From Kofleriaceae bacterium (lineage in GTDB: Bacteria > Myxococcota_A > Polyangia > Haliangiales > Haliangiaceae), in assembly GCA_020633495.1 (NCBI GenBank), contig JACKDR010000002.1, positions 186,001-250,000 of the forward strand: a stretch of 64,000 nt of DNA, given 5' to 3'. Every line of letters starts with the position of its first letter. Within the stretch, counting starts at the first letter, position 1. Below the pieces are notes generated by a model, which did no database searches, had not been told where the DNA came from, and was given only the letters and a program-made list of their open reading frames with translations. Shown here one piece after another: positions 44,550 through 53,116 of this stretch. The position numbers were made by a program, and so were the translations under genes.

Positions 44550-45181
44550 CCGGGACCGATACCGGGGTCGGCAAGACCTGGGTCACCGCAGGGCTCGCTC
44601 GGCGGGCCCGGGCGCGGGGCCTGCGGGTCGCCGGACTCAAGGCGATCGAGTCCGGTTGCCGCCGGGCGCCCGACGGCTCGGGGGCCCTGATCGGCGAGGA
44701 CGACGAGGCCCTGGTCGAGGCGGCCGGCGCCTGGCAGGGCCCCGAGGACCGGTGTCGGTGCCTCTTCGAGCCGGCGCTGGCCCCCGGGGTCGTGGCCGAT
44801 GACCTCGGGGTTCGCATCGACCTCGACGCGATCGAGCAGCAGGCCCGGAGCCTCGTGGCGCGCACCGACCTGACCCTGGTCGAGGGCGCCGGCGGCTGGA
44901 CCGTGCCCCTCGGCGCCGGTCGCACGATCTCCGATCTTGCCCGGCGGCTCGCCGCGCCGGTGGTGATCGTGGGCCGCGCCGGCCTCGGCACCATCAATCA
45001 CTCGGTGCTCACGGTTCGCGCCGTCGCCGCGGACGGCCTCGAGATCGCGGCGGTCGTGCTGTCGCGCCAGGCCACCGACGACCTCGCGACCGCCCGCCGG
45101 AACGCCGCCGAGATCCGTAGCCAGACCGGCGCGACCGTCGTCGTGTCCGACGAGCTCGACCGCGTCCTCGACCGGCTATGA
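44525..45181 (+). CDS. bioD: Dethiobiotin synthetase
   Basis: 218 residues; carboxylates diaminopelargonate to dethiobiotin with ATP. Seen: P-loop FVTGTDTGVGKTWVTAGLA, substrate region GLKAIESGCRRAP (the more usual form is KPV.SG), LVEGAGGWTVPL and APVVIVGRAGLGTINHSVLT. The ATG overlaps the end of bioA by 25 bases, so translation is coupled. Its 3' end overlaps the converging rsmG gene by 6 bases. bioB is not in the window, so the final step is encoded elsewhere. Confidence 0.95.
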   Translation: MLHRLRFVTGTDTGVGKTWVTAGLARRARARGLRVAGLKAIESGCRRAPDGSGALIGEDDEALVEAAGAWQGPEDRCRCLFEPALAPGVVADDLGVRIDLDAIEQQARSLVARTDLTLVEGAGGWTVPLGAGRTISDLARRLAAPVVIVGRAGLGTINHSVLTVRAVAADGLEIAAVVLSRQATDDLATARRNAAEIRSQTGATVVVSDELDRVLDRL

Positions 45182-45772
45182 GCGGAGCACGATGATCGCG
45201 CGCGCGCGGTCGTCGAGCGGGTACGGGTGCCGGCTCGCCCCAGGCGGCAGCTCGATCTGCTCGGCGCCCTCCATGCCCAGCACCAGGCCTCCGGCGCGGA
45301 CCAGTCCGGAGCCGATCGCCAGCCACTCGGGCAGCGCGAAGGTCGCGCGCGACGTCGCGACGTCGTAGTCGCGGCCCTCATGGTCGGCGATCCGCTCGGC
45401 GAGCGCGGTCAGGTTCGGTGTCGGTACCGCCCGGCGGACCTGCTGCAGGAACGCGTGCTTCTTGTGCACCGGCTCGATGGCCACTACCTCGATCTCGGGC
45501 CGCAGCACCGCGATCACCGCCGCGGGCAGACCGCCGCCACTGCCGACGTCGAGCAGGCGCCCGGCCGCCTCCGGGATGTGCGCCACGATCGCAGCAGAAT
45601 CAAGCACATGCCGCGCTGCGTCATCCACCGTCCGGGCGGCCGTCAGGTTGATCCGCTGGTTCCAGCGCAGCAGCTCGGACAGGTAGCGCTCCAGCGCATC
45701 CACCTGCTCGGCGGATGCGGCCAGGCCCAGCCCGGCGAGGCCCTGGCGCAGGACTGCCTTCACGTCGTTCAT
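45176..45772 (-). CDS. rsmG: 16S rRNA (guanine527-N7)-methyltransferase
   Basis: 198 residues. Seen: NLTAARTVDDAARHVLDSAA, the SAM-binding LLDVGSGGGLPAAVIAVLRPEIEVVAIEP and the KKHAFLQQV motif, then SRATFALPEWL. This is GidB/RsmG, which methylates the 530 loop of 16S rRNA; its loss confers low-level streptomycin resistance in other bacteria. Its ATG overlaps the stop of the LarA-like gene (ATGA). It is normally near the origin with mnmE and mnmG, as here. Confidence 0.94.
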   Translation of the reverse strand: MNDVKAVLRQGLAGLGLAASAEQVDALERYLSELLRWNQRINLTAARTVDDAARHVLDSAAIVAHIPEAAGRLLDVGSGGGLPAAVIAVLRPEIEVVAIEPVHKKHAFLQQVRRAVPTPNLTALAERIADHEGRDYDVATSRATFALPEWLAIGSGLVRAGGLVLGMEGAEQIELPPGASRHPYPLDDRARAIIVLRS

Positions 45773-46938
45773 GCCACCAGCATCTTGCTCGCGTGCGGCG
45801 CCACGACGATAGGTCCCGTGGCATCTGCGAGCACGTCCTCGGCGCGCGCCGCCCAGCGCGCGTAGCTCGGCGCCACCGTCGCCGCGTCGAGCGCGGACAC
45901 CAGCACGACCCGGTGCCGCGCGGGCAGCCGCGGTCGCAGCCCGATGTCGTAGATCGCGCGGTTCACGACGTCGACGCCGCCGATGCCGTCGCCGCACTCC
46001 GCGACGACGACGATCGTGCCGTCGTCGTCGAGCAGCGGCGCCACGGCGGCGACCAGCTTCGACGCCTGGTACAGGCTCGCGGTCACCGGCAGCCGATCCG
46101 AGGCCACGACCCAGCGCGTCCTCGGCGCCGCGACCTCGAACCACGGCCGCGCGATCGCGACGCCGGCGCGGAGCGCGGCGCGTGGATCCCCGGCGACCGC
46201 GGCGCGCGCGACGTCGTCGGGATCGCAGACCGTGTCGAGGACGAAGCAGCCGCCGGGCAGCAGCTCGACGACCTCCTCGAGATCCTCGCGGCACGGGTTG
46301 CCGTCGACGACGCCGGCCCGCGCGCCCGGCGCCTGCTTGAGCTGGTGGTTGATGCGGATCTCGGTCGCGCCGCCGAGGCCGGGAAAGATCGCCTTGATGC
46401 CGGCGCCGAACCCGGCGAAGTAGTGCGGCCGGATCGCGCCGGTGGCGACCACCAGGTCAGCCTCGACCGCGCAGCGGTGCAGCACCACCGGCGTGCCGCG
46501 CCGCGTGACCCCGACCGGCACCAGGTCGTCCCGGCGGTGGCCGTCGTGGTCGACGATCCGGGCCCCGGCGAGCAGCCGCTCCGGAATCCCCAGCGCGGCG
46601 GCGATCGCGCCCGGATCGCCTCCGGCGCACGGGCCGTGGGTCCCGGTCGCGACCGCGACGGTCAGCTGGACCGGGGGCAGCCGCTCCCGCACCGCCTCGA
46701 GCAGCTCGGCCCGGGGCTCGTCGCGGCTGGCGTCGCTGACCACGACGGTGACCCGGTCCCCGGCGCGGACCCGGTCCTCCATGCGAGCGCTCCCGATCGG
46801 CGCGTCGAGCGCCGCCGCGAGCACGGGCGCCAGCGTCGGCGCCGGGCCGTCGGGGCCCCGCGCCTCCACCACGTGGACCGGCGCGTCGAGCCGCAGGTGG
46901 TACGGCGCCCGCCCGTACGGCAGCACGATGTCGACCAC
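45769..46938 (-). CDS. LarA-like (DUF2088) nickel-pincer racemase/epimerase
   Basis: 389 residues of the lactate racemase family, which use a nickel-pincer nucleotide attached to a lysine to racemise or epimerise 2-hydroxy acids. Seen: DRVTVVVSDASRDEPRAELL, ATGTHGP (family TGTHxP His), ATGAIRPHYFAGFGAGIKAIFPG (His-Tyr-Phe-Ala-Gly and the lysine that carries the cofactor) and EIRINHQLKQAPGA. Cofactor-building genes larB, larC and larE are absent from the window. Members of this family act on varied substrates, so lactate is not certain. It overlaps rsmG by 4 bases and is divergent from the DUF4388 regulator. Confidence 0.85.
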   Translation of the reverse strand: MVDIVLPYGRAPYHLRLDAPVHVVEARGPDGPAPTLAPVLAAALDAPIGSARMEDRVRAGDRVTVVVSDASRDEPRAELLEAVRERLPPVQLTVAVATGTHGPCAGGDPGAIAAALGIPERLLAGARIVDHDGHRRDDLVPVGVTRRGTPVVLHRCAVEADLVVATGAIRPHYFAGFGAGIKAIFPGLGGATEIRINHQLKQAPGARAGVVDGNPCREDLEEVVELLPGGCFVLDTVCDPDDVARAAVAGDPRAALRAGVAIARPWFEVAAPRTRWVVASDRLPVTASLYQASKLVAAVAPLLDDDGTIVVVAECGDGIGGVDVVNRAIYDIGLRPRLPARHRVVLVSALDAATVAPSYARWAARAEDVLADATGPIVVAPHASKMLVA

Positions 46939-46956
46939 GCTTCGAGCCTACGCGAT

Positions 46957-46986
46957 TTGTCGTCGGCACACACTGTCGGGTACGAT
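46957..46986 (+). promoter_or_regulatory. Possible promoter of the DUF4388 regulator gene
   Basis: TTGTCG, 18 bases, TACGAT in the 100-base divergent gap. Expected transcript start about 46993, 46 bases before the GTG. Confidence 0.4.
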
Positions 46987-47038
46987 GCAGCGGACGCGTT
47001 CGCGACGAGCCTGTAGCCCGCGCGCGCGATAGCTCCTC

Positions 47039-49498
47039 GTGTCGAAACAGAGCCTGCTCCTGGTGGACGGCGATCCGCGCAGCATGCGCGTGCTCGAGGT
47101 GTCCCTGAAGAAAGCCGGGTTCAACGTCACGACGGCGGTGAACGGCTCGGACGCCATGGACAAGATCGGTCTGGCGCTGCCCGACCTGATCCTGTCCGAG
47201 ACCAAGCTCGACGTCGTCGACGGCTTCGCGCTGTGCCAGAAGCTCAAGGCCAACCCGTCGTGGGCCGGGATCCCGTTCGTCTTCCTCACCGCGCAGACCG
47301 AGATCGAGCACAAGATCAAGGGCCTCGAGCTCGGCTGCGACGACTACCTGACCAAGCCGATCTACATCAAGGAGATCGTCACCCGGGTCCGGATCCTGCT
47401 GCAGAAGCAGCAGCGGTCGCGGCTCGAGCAGAAGCGCGAGGGGCGCACCCGCTTCACCGGCAAGCTGTCCGACATGGCGGTGGTCGACCTGATCCAGACC
47501 ATCGAGCTGTCGCGCAAGTCGGGCGTCATCCAGTTCCACGCCGAGGGCGGCCCCGACGACGGCAAGATCGCCGCGATCTACTTCCGCGACGGCAAGGTCA
47601 TCGACGCCGAGATGGGCTCGCTGCAGGGTGAGGACGCGGTGTACCGGCTGCTGACCTGGAACGACGCCGAGTTCGAGGTCGTGTTCCGCACCGTGCGCCG
47701 CCGCGAGGTCATCGAGATGAGCACCCAGGGGCTGCTCATGGAGGGCATGCGCCGCCTCGACGAGTGGGGCCGCCTGCTCGAGCAGCTGCCCAACCTCGAC
47801 GCGCGCTTCGAGGTCGACGTCAAGGAGCTGTCGGGCCGCCTCGGCGAGGTCCCCGACGAGCACAACGCGATCCTCAAGCTGTTCGACGGCCGCCGCAGCC
47901 TGATGGAGGTGATCGACGCCTCCGCGTACGGCGACCTCGAGACCCTCGAGGTCATCGCCAAGCTGTACTTCGAGGGCCTGCTGTTCGAGGTCAGCCCGCC
48001 GCCGCGGACCAAGACGCCGACCGAGGAGTGGTTCCCGAGCAAGATGCTCGAGGCGACGCCCGCCGACGTCAGCGCGGTGAGCCCCGCGGTCGCCACCGAG
48101 GACAGCGGCCCGGAGCCGGCGCCGGTGCCGGACTCGGGGCCGACCGGCGTGCCGGTGACCGTCGACGACGACAGCGAGGAGCCGTCGGCGGCGTCGGCCC
48201 AGGGCCGGCTGATGGACGCCGCCGCGGACGGCGCGCCGATCGTCGATCCCCGGGTCCTGGGCGCCGCGACCGCGCTCATCTTCGACGAGTCGTTCATGGG
48301 CGAGGACGCGACCCCGCTGCCGGGGCCGATGGTCGAGCCGGTCGACGAGGGCTCCGGCCCCAAGGTGATCGCGTCGCTGGGCGCCGACGCCGCGACCGCG
48401 TTCGGCGAGGTCCACTCGGACGAGTTCCCGCTCGACGAGCACAGCGAGCCGGGCCGCGAGCTGCTGACGATCCGGCCGCGGCGGGCCAGCCGCGGCGTCG
48501 CCGCGATCGACGGTCGCGCCGACGATCCGCTCGACGACTTCAGCGAGCGGGTCACCGGCGACATCCCGATCCCGCGGCTGGCGGCGGAGGCGGCGGCGCA
48601 CGAGGCGCGCGCGTCGCGACCGACCGAGCCGCCCGCGGTGCGGCCGCGCGCCTCCAGCCTCGACGCCGCGCCCCCTGGCGCCGCCGCGCCTGAGGACGGC
48701 ACGCCCGCGCACGACGCCTCCGACGACACGCCCTGGCTGGGCAGCGCGGTGCGCCTGCCGGCGCGCGCGCCCTCGGTCGCGGGCCGCGACGGCGCCGGCG
48801 ACGACGCCCGCGCCGCGGTCGACGACGACCTGCTCGAGCCCGCGCGCGGCGGTCGCGGCTGGATGGTCGCGGTCGCGCTGGCCGCGGTCGCGATCATCGG
48901 CGCGATCGCGATCGTCGTGGCCCGGGGCCGGTCGTCGGGCCCGGCCGACGCCGGCGTGGCGCATCGCGGCCACGCCGCGGACGCCGCCCGGCCGACGCCG
49001 ACGGTGGTCGACGCGGCGGTGGCGATGGCGCCGGTGGACGCCGGCGTCCCGGTCGTGGTCGACGCGGCGGTGGCGGCGGTGGCGGTGGACGCGGCGGTCG
49101 TCGCGGTGGCGGCGGCGGACGCGGCCGTCGACCCCGCCGACGAGCGCAAGCAGAAGGCCAAGGACCTGGTCCGCAAGGCCCGGGCCCTGGTCGCCGACGA
49201 CCAGGAGCAGGCGATCGCGCTGGCCGACGAGTCGATCAGCGTCCGCCGTAGCCCCGAGGCCTACTACGTCAAGGCCGACGCCCTGCGCCGGGCTGGCCGC
49301 GTCACCGACGCGATCGAGGCCCTCGACAGGGCCACCGACCTCAACCATCGCTACGCCGACGCCTGGAAGATGCTGGGCGGGCTGCTGCGCGACGAGCAGC
49401 GCCACACCGAGGCCCGCGAGGCGTTCCGGCGCTACCTGGAGCTGCGGCCGCGCAGCCGCGACGCCGAGTGGATGCAGAAGTACATCGAGGGTGCATAG
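47039..49498 (+). CDS. Response regulator with DUF4388 domain, membrane segment and TPR
   Basis: 819 residues from GTG. Residues 1-125 are a receiver fold, but the phosphoacceptor position holds Glu54 (LILSETKL) and the acidic pair is DGD, while Thr84 and Lys106 are kept; it may be permanently in an active-like state. Residues 135-330 form a DUF4388/PATAN domain (FTGKLSDMAVVDLIQTIELSRK, GVIQFHAEGG) with a downstream winged region. A 270-residue disordered Ala/Asp/Pro linker follows, then one membrane segment (VAVALAAVAIIGAIAIVVA, about 608-630), an Ala/Val/Asp repeat and C-terminal TPRs (ALADESISVRRSPEAYYVKADALRRAG). This architecture is typical of myxobacteria and probably forms a signalling scaffold. 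Overlaps tsaD by 8 bases. Confidence 0.88.
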   Translation: MSKQSLLLVDGDPRSMRVLEVSLKKAGFNVTTAVNGSDAMDKIGLALPDLILSETKLDVVDGFALCQKLKANPSWAGIPFVFLTAQTEIEHKIKGLELGCDDYLTKPIYIKEIVTRVRILLQKQQRSRLEQKREGRTRFTGKLSDMAVVDLIQTIELSRKSGVIQFHAEGGPDDGKIAAIYFRDGKVIDAEMGSLQGEDAVYRLLTWNDAEFEVVFRTVRRREVIEMSTQGLLMEGMRRLDEWGRLLEQLPNLDARFEVDVKELSGRLGEVPDEHNAILKLFDGRRSLMEVIDASAYGDLETLEVIAKLYFEGLLFEVSPPPRTKTPTEEWFPSKMLEATPADVSAVSPAVATEDSGPEPAPVPDSGPTGVPVTVDDDSEEPSAASAQGRLMDAAADGAPIVDPRVLGAATALIFDESFMGEDATPLPGPMVEPVDEGSGPKVIASLGADAATAFGEVHSDEFPLDEHSEPGRELLTIRPRRASRGVAAIDGRADDPLDDFSERVTGDIPIPRLAAEAAAHEARASRPTEPPAVRPRASSLDAAPPGAAAPEDGTPAHDASDDTPWLGSAVRLPARAPSVAGRDGAGDDARAAVDDDLLEPARGGRGWMVAVALAAVAIIGAIAIVVARGRSSGPADAGVAHRGHAADAARPTPTVVDAAVAMAPVDAGVPVVVDAAVAAVAVDAAVVAVAAADAAVDPADERKQKAKDLVRKARALVADDQEQAIALADESISVRRSPEAYYVKADALRRAGRVTDAIEALDRATDLNHRYADAWKMLGGLLRDEQRHTEAREAFRRYLELRPRSRDAEWMQKYIEGA

Positions 49499-50525
49499 TA
49501 CCCCGGTGCGCGTCCTCGGCCTCGAATCCAGCTGCGACGAGACCGCGGCGGCCATCGTCGACGATGGCCGCCTGGTCCGCGCCGACGTCGTCGCGTCGCA
49601 GCACGAGGTCCACGCCGCGTACGGCGGCGTCGTCCCCGAGCTGGCGTCGCGCGCCCACGTCGTCAACGTCGTGCCGGTGCTGCGCACCGCGCTGGCCCGC
49701 GCCGACGTCTCGCTCGACGACGTCGACGCCATCGCGGTGACCCGCGGCCCCGGGCTGGTCGGCGCGCTGCTGGTCGCGCTGCAGGCCGCCAAGGCGATCG
49801 CGTGGGCCCGCGGCCTGCCGCTGATCGGCGTCCACCACCTGGTCGGCCACCTCAGCGCGATCTACCTCGAGGACGATCCGCCGCCGATGCCGCACCTGGC
49901 GCTGATCGTGTCGGGCGGCCACACCTCGCTGGTCCGCGTCGACGACCACGGCGTCGTGCTCGAGCTCGGCGCCACCCGCGACGACGCCGCCGGCGAGGCC
50001 TTCGACAAGGGCGCCAAGCTGCTCGGCCTGGGCTACCCCGGCGGCCGCGTCGTCGACGAGCTGGCCCGCGACGGCGATCCGCGCGCGATCGCGTTCCCTC
50101 GGCCGATGGTGGCCCGCGACACCCGCGACGACTTCTCGTTCAGCGGCCTCAAGACGGCCCTGCTGCACCACGTCCGCGCCCACGGCGTCCCCGAGGGCGC
50201 CGCGCTCGCCGACGTCTGCGCCAGCTACCAGGCGGCGATCGTCGAGGTCCTGGTCCGCAAGACCCGGCGCGCCGCCCGGCGCGAGGCCCTCGGCCACGTC
50301 CAGGTGTGCGGCGGCGTCGCCGCGAACTCGGCGCTGCGCGCGGCGCTGCGCGCGGCCGGCGACGAGGACGGCTTCCGCGTCCACATCCCGCCGCCGGCGC
50401 GCTGCACCGACAACGCGGCGATGATCGCCGCCGCCGGCTACCAGCTCTTGCGGCGCGGCGCCGTCGACACGATCGACCTCGAGGCCACGGCGAGCCTGCC
50501 GCTGCCGCGCCGGGGGGCCGCGTGA
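49491..50525 (+). CDS. tsaD: tRNA N6-threonylcarbamoyladenosine transferase
   Basis: 344 residues; transfers threonylcarbamoyl to A37 of ANN-decoding tRNAs together with TsaB/TsaE. Seen: LGLESSCDETAAAIVDD, metal-binding HHLVGH, LIVSGGHTSLVRV, DDAAGEAFDKGAKLLGLGYPGG and DFSFSGLKTALLHH, CGGVAANSALR. The start may be GTG 49491 (overlapping the previous gene, with GAGG just upstream) or GTG 49506, which gives the usual N-terminus VRVLGLESS. Its stop overlaps the rsmA start (GTGA). Confidence 0.95.
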   Translation: MHSTPVRVLGLESSCDETAAAIVDDGRLVRADVVASQHEVHAAYGGVVPELASRAHVVNVVPVLRTALARADVSLDDVDAIAVTRGPGLVGALLVALQAAKAIAWARGLPLIGVHHLVGHLSAIYLEDDPPPMPHLALIVSGGHTSLVRVDDHGVVLELGATRDDAAGEAFDKGAKLLGLGYPGGRVVDELARDGDPRAIAFPRPMVARDTRDDFSFSGLKTALLHHVRAHGVPEGAALADVCASYQAAIVEVLVRKTRRAARREALGHVQVCGGVAANSALRAALRAAGDEDGFRVHIPPPARCTDNAAMIAAAGYQLLRRGAVDTIDLEATASLPLPRRGAA

Positions 50526-51418
50526 GCGACCCCCGCGAGGCGTTCCCCGACGCCCGGGCGCTGCTCGACCGCTACGGCCTGCGCGCCAAGAAGTGGTTCG
50601 GGCAGAACTTCCTGGTCTCCGAGCGCGCGTTCCGCGCGATCGTCGACGCCACGGTCAGCAACGACGACGACTGGATCGTCGAGATCGGCGCCGGCCTCGG
50701 CACCCTGACCTCGCGCCTGCTCGAGCGGGTGTGCGAGGGCAAGGTCATCGCGATCGAGCGCGACCCCGACATGGTCGGCGTCCTGCGCGGCGAGCTCGGC
50801 CACCTCGACAACATCGACATCCACGAGGGCGACGCCCTCCGCTACGACCTCGCGATGGTGGCGCGCTGGCGCGGCGACCGCATCTCGCTGTGCGGCAACC
50901 TGCCGTACCACGTCGCGGCCCCCATCATCTTTCGCGCCCTGGCGCAGCGGCAGCACCTCAGCCGCATCGTCGTCATGGTCCAGCGCGAGATGGCGGATCG
51001 CATCGTCGCGCGGCCCGGCGGCAAGGACTACGGCGCGATGAGCGTCATGATCCAGGCGGTCGCCGAGGTCTCGACGGTGGTGCGGGTCAGCGCCGGCTCG
51101 TTCGTGCCGCCGCCCAAGGTCGAGTCCGCGGTGGTCCGGATCGTGCCGACCGCCGACGGCAGCCCGCGCTACGACATCGGCGACGAGCGCCACTTCGGCG
51201 CCGTCGTCCACGCCGGCTTCGCGCAGCGCCGCAAGACCCTGCGCAACGCGCTGCGCGCGGCCTTCACCGACGCCGCCGTCGACGCCGCGCTGGTCGCCAC
51301 CGGGATCGACGGTGGGCGGCGCGCCGAGACCCTCGCCGTCGAGGAGCACGCGGCGCTGGCCCGGGCGATCCCGCCCGAGTCGCAGCACGCGCCGGTGCCC
51401 CACGACCGCGGGAACTGA
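50522..51418 (+). CDS. rsmA: 16S rRNA dimethyladenosine transferase
   Basis: 298 residues from GTG overlapping the tsaD stop. Also known as KsgA; dimethylates A1518 and A1519. Seen: KKWFGQNFLVSERAFRAIVD, WIVEIGAGLGTLTSRLLE (SAM binding), VIAIERDPDMV, LCGNLPYHVAAPIIFRAL (NLPY catalytic motif) and SFVPPPKVESAVVRI. Complete. The tsaD-rsmA-mutM order suggests a translation/repair operon. Confidence 0.95.
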   Translation: MSDPREAFPDARALLDRYGLRAKKWFGQNFLVSERAFRAIVDATVSNDDDWIVEIGAGLGTLTSRLLERVCEGKVIAIERDPDMVGVLRGELGHLDNIDIHEGDALRYDLAMVARWRGDRISLCGNLPYHVAAPIIFRALAQRQHLSRIVVMVQREMADRIVARPGGKDYGAMSVMIQAVAEVSTVVRVSAGSFVPPPKVESAVVRIVPTADGSPRYDIGDERHFGAVVHAGFAQRRKTLRNALRAAFTDAAVDAALVATGIDGGRRAETLAVEEHAALARAIPPESQHAPVPHDRGN

Positions 51419-51436
51419 GCCGCCGGAGCCGTCGCG

Positions 51437-52267
51437 ATGCCCGAGCTGCCCGAGGTCGAGACCGTCCGCCGCACGCTGGCGCCGGCGCTGGGCGCGACGA
51501 TCGCCACGGTCTGGCACAGCGGCAAGCCGCTGCGCCTCAACCGCGCCGTGCCGGTGGCGGCGATCCGTCGGGCCGCCGGCGGTCGCGCGATCACCGGCGT
51601 GCGCCGGCTCGGCAAGTACCTGCTGGTCGACGTCGACGGGCCGCGCAGCCTGCTGGTCCACCTCGGCATGAGCGGCCGCTTCCGGCTGTGCGCGCCGGGC
51701 ACCGCCCGCGCGCCGCACACCCACGTGGTGCTGCGGCTCGCCGACGGCCGCGAGCTCCGCTTCAGCGACCCGCGCCGCTTCGGCCAGTTCGACGTCGTGA
51801 CCCGGGGCGACGAGCGCGCGCACCCGTCGCTGGCGGTGCTCGGGCCCGATCCCCTCGAGGAAGGGCTCGACGCCGCGACCCTGCACGCCCAGGCGCGCCG
51901 TCGCAAGGTGACGCTGAAGTCGTTCCTGCTCGACCAGGCGGTGATCGCCGGGGTCGGCAACATCTACGCCTCGGAGGCGCTGTGGCTGGCGCGGCTGCGG
52001 CCGAGCCGGCGGACCGGCCGCCTGACCGAGGCCGAGGCCCGGCTGCTGACGCGGTCGGTCCGGCAGGTGCTCGAGCACGCGCTCGAGCACGGCGGCACCA
52101 GCCTGAAGGACTTCGTCGACGCCGACGGGCGGGAGGGCGAGAACGCCGAGTACCTGCGCGTGTATGGGCGCGAGGGCGAGCCGTGCTCGCGGTGCCGGAC
52201 CGCGATCCGCCGAACGTTGATCCAAGGCCGGGCAACCTACTTTTGTCCAACGTGTCAGCTCCCCTAG
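51437..52267 (+). CDS. mutM: Formamidopyrimidine-DNA glycosylase
   Basis: 276 residues; removes 8-oxoguanine and formamidopyrimidines. Catalytic Pro2 and Glu3 in PELPEVETVRR, beta-clamp lysine in RRLGKYLLVDVDG, helix-two-turn-helix GVGNIYASEALWLARLRP and a C-terminal zinc finger with CSRC and CPTC. Start ATG at 51437, 18 bases after rsmA. The reading frame is intact. Confidence 0.96.
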   Translation: MPELPEVETVRRTLAPALGATIATVWHSGKPLRLNRAVPVAAIRRAAGGRAITGVRRLGKYLLVDVDGPRSLLVHLGMSGRFRLCAPGTARAPHTHVVLRLADGRELRFSDPRRFGQFDVVTRGDERAHPSLAVLGPDPLEEGLDAATLHAQARRRKVTLKSFLLDQAVIAGVGNIYASEALWLARLRPSRRTGRLTEAEARLLTRSVRQVLEHALEHGGTSLKDFVDADGREGENAEYLRVYGREGEPCSRCRTAIRRTLIQGRATYFCPTCQLP

Positions 52268-52402
52268 ACGATCTGGTCGCGTCGCCCGAGGTCCGCTCGC
52301 CGCCGCTGTCGCCGCCCCCGAAGTAACCCGAAAGTTCTGCGGCGACACTGCGTTGGAAGGATCGCGGCGGTTTGCTCCCAGGTCCGCCATTGGGGTACTG
52401 TC

Positions 52403-53116
52403 ATGTCGCACTCGCGGGTAACGTCGTCGAGCACCACGTTCGCGCCGGGCCGTTCGTCGAACGGAACCAGCGGGAAGAACGGGCGACGTGATCCTTGGGC
52501 GGAACGCGCGCCGATGCTCCACGACGAGGCCGACGAAGACCTGATGGTCCAGTACCAGCAGGGCGAGGTTCGCGCCTTCGAGATCCTGCTGTCGCGTCAC
52601 CGCAAGCCGGTCTTCAACTTCATCCTGCGCTTCATCGGCGAGCGCGAGACCGCCGAGGATCTGCTCCAGGAGACCTTCATGAGGGTCATCAAGGGGGCGG
52701 ACGCCTACAAGCGGCAGGCGAAGTTCACGACGTGGCTTTACACCATCGCGAGGAACTTGTGCGTTGATCAAACTCGACGGCGCAAGCATCGACGGCATGC
52801 GTCGCTCGACGCCCCCATGTCAGCGAGCGAAGACAGCGGCACCCTGCTGGACGTCATCCCGTCCAGCGAGATGGCCTCCGACCGCAAGTCGGTGAACAAG
52901 CAGCTGCACGAGACGATGCAGCGCGCCATCGGTGGGCTGTCGGACGAGCAGCGCGAGGTCTTCCTGATGCGGGAGTTCCTCGACATGCCGTTCAAGCAGA
53001 TCGCCGAGGTCGTCGGCGTCCCCGAGAACACCGTCAAGAGCCGCATGCGCTACGCGCTGGAGAAGCTGCGCCTCGAGCTCGACGAGTACAAGGATCTGGC
53101 CAAGGCGCTGCCGTGA
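52403..53116 (+). CDS. ECF-type sigma factor
   Basis: 237 residues. Region 2 reads EILLSRHRKPVFNFILRFIGERETAEDLLQETF and KFTTWLYTIARNLCVDQTRRRKHRR; region 4 reads LSDEQREVFLMREFLDMPFK and QIAEVVGVPENTVKSRMRYALEKLR. This is an RpoE-like sigma factor. The first 37 residues are Ser/Thr-rich and may not be translated: an ATG at 52514 gives the typical start, and a -10-like TACTGT lies immediately before the ATG at 52403. The following gene overlaps by 4 bases and encodes a single-span membrane protein, the usual place for an anti-sigma factor. Confidence 0.92.
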   Translation: MSHSRVTSSSTTFAPGRSSNGTSGKNGRRDPWAERAPMLHDEADEDLMVQYQQGEVRAFEILLSRHRKPVFNFILRFIGERETAEDLLQETFMRVIKGADAYKRQAKFTTWLYTIARNLCVDQTRRRKHRRHASLDAPMSASEDSGTLLDVIPSSEMASDRKSVNKQLHETMQRAIGGLSDEQREVFLMREFLDMPFKQIAEVVGVPENTVKSRMRYALEKLRLELDEYKDLAKALP

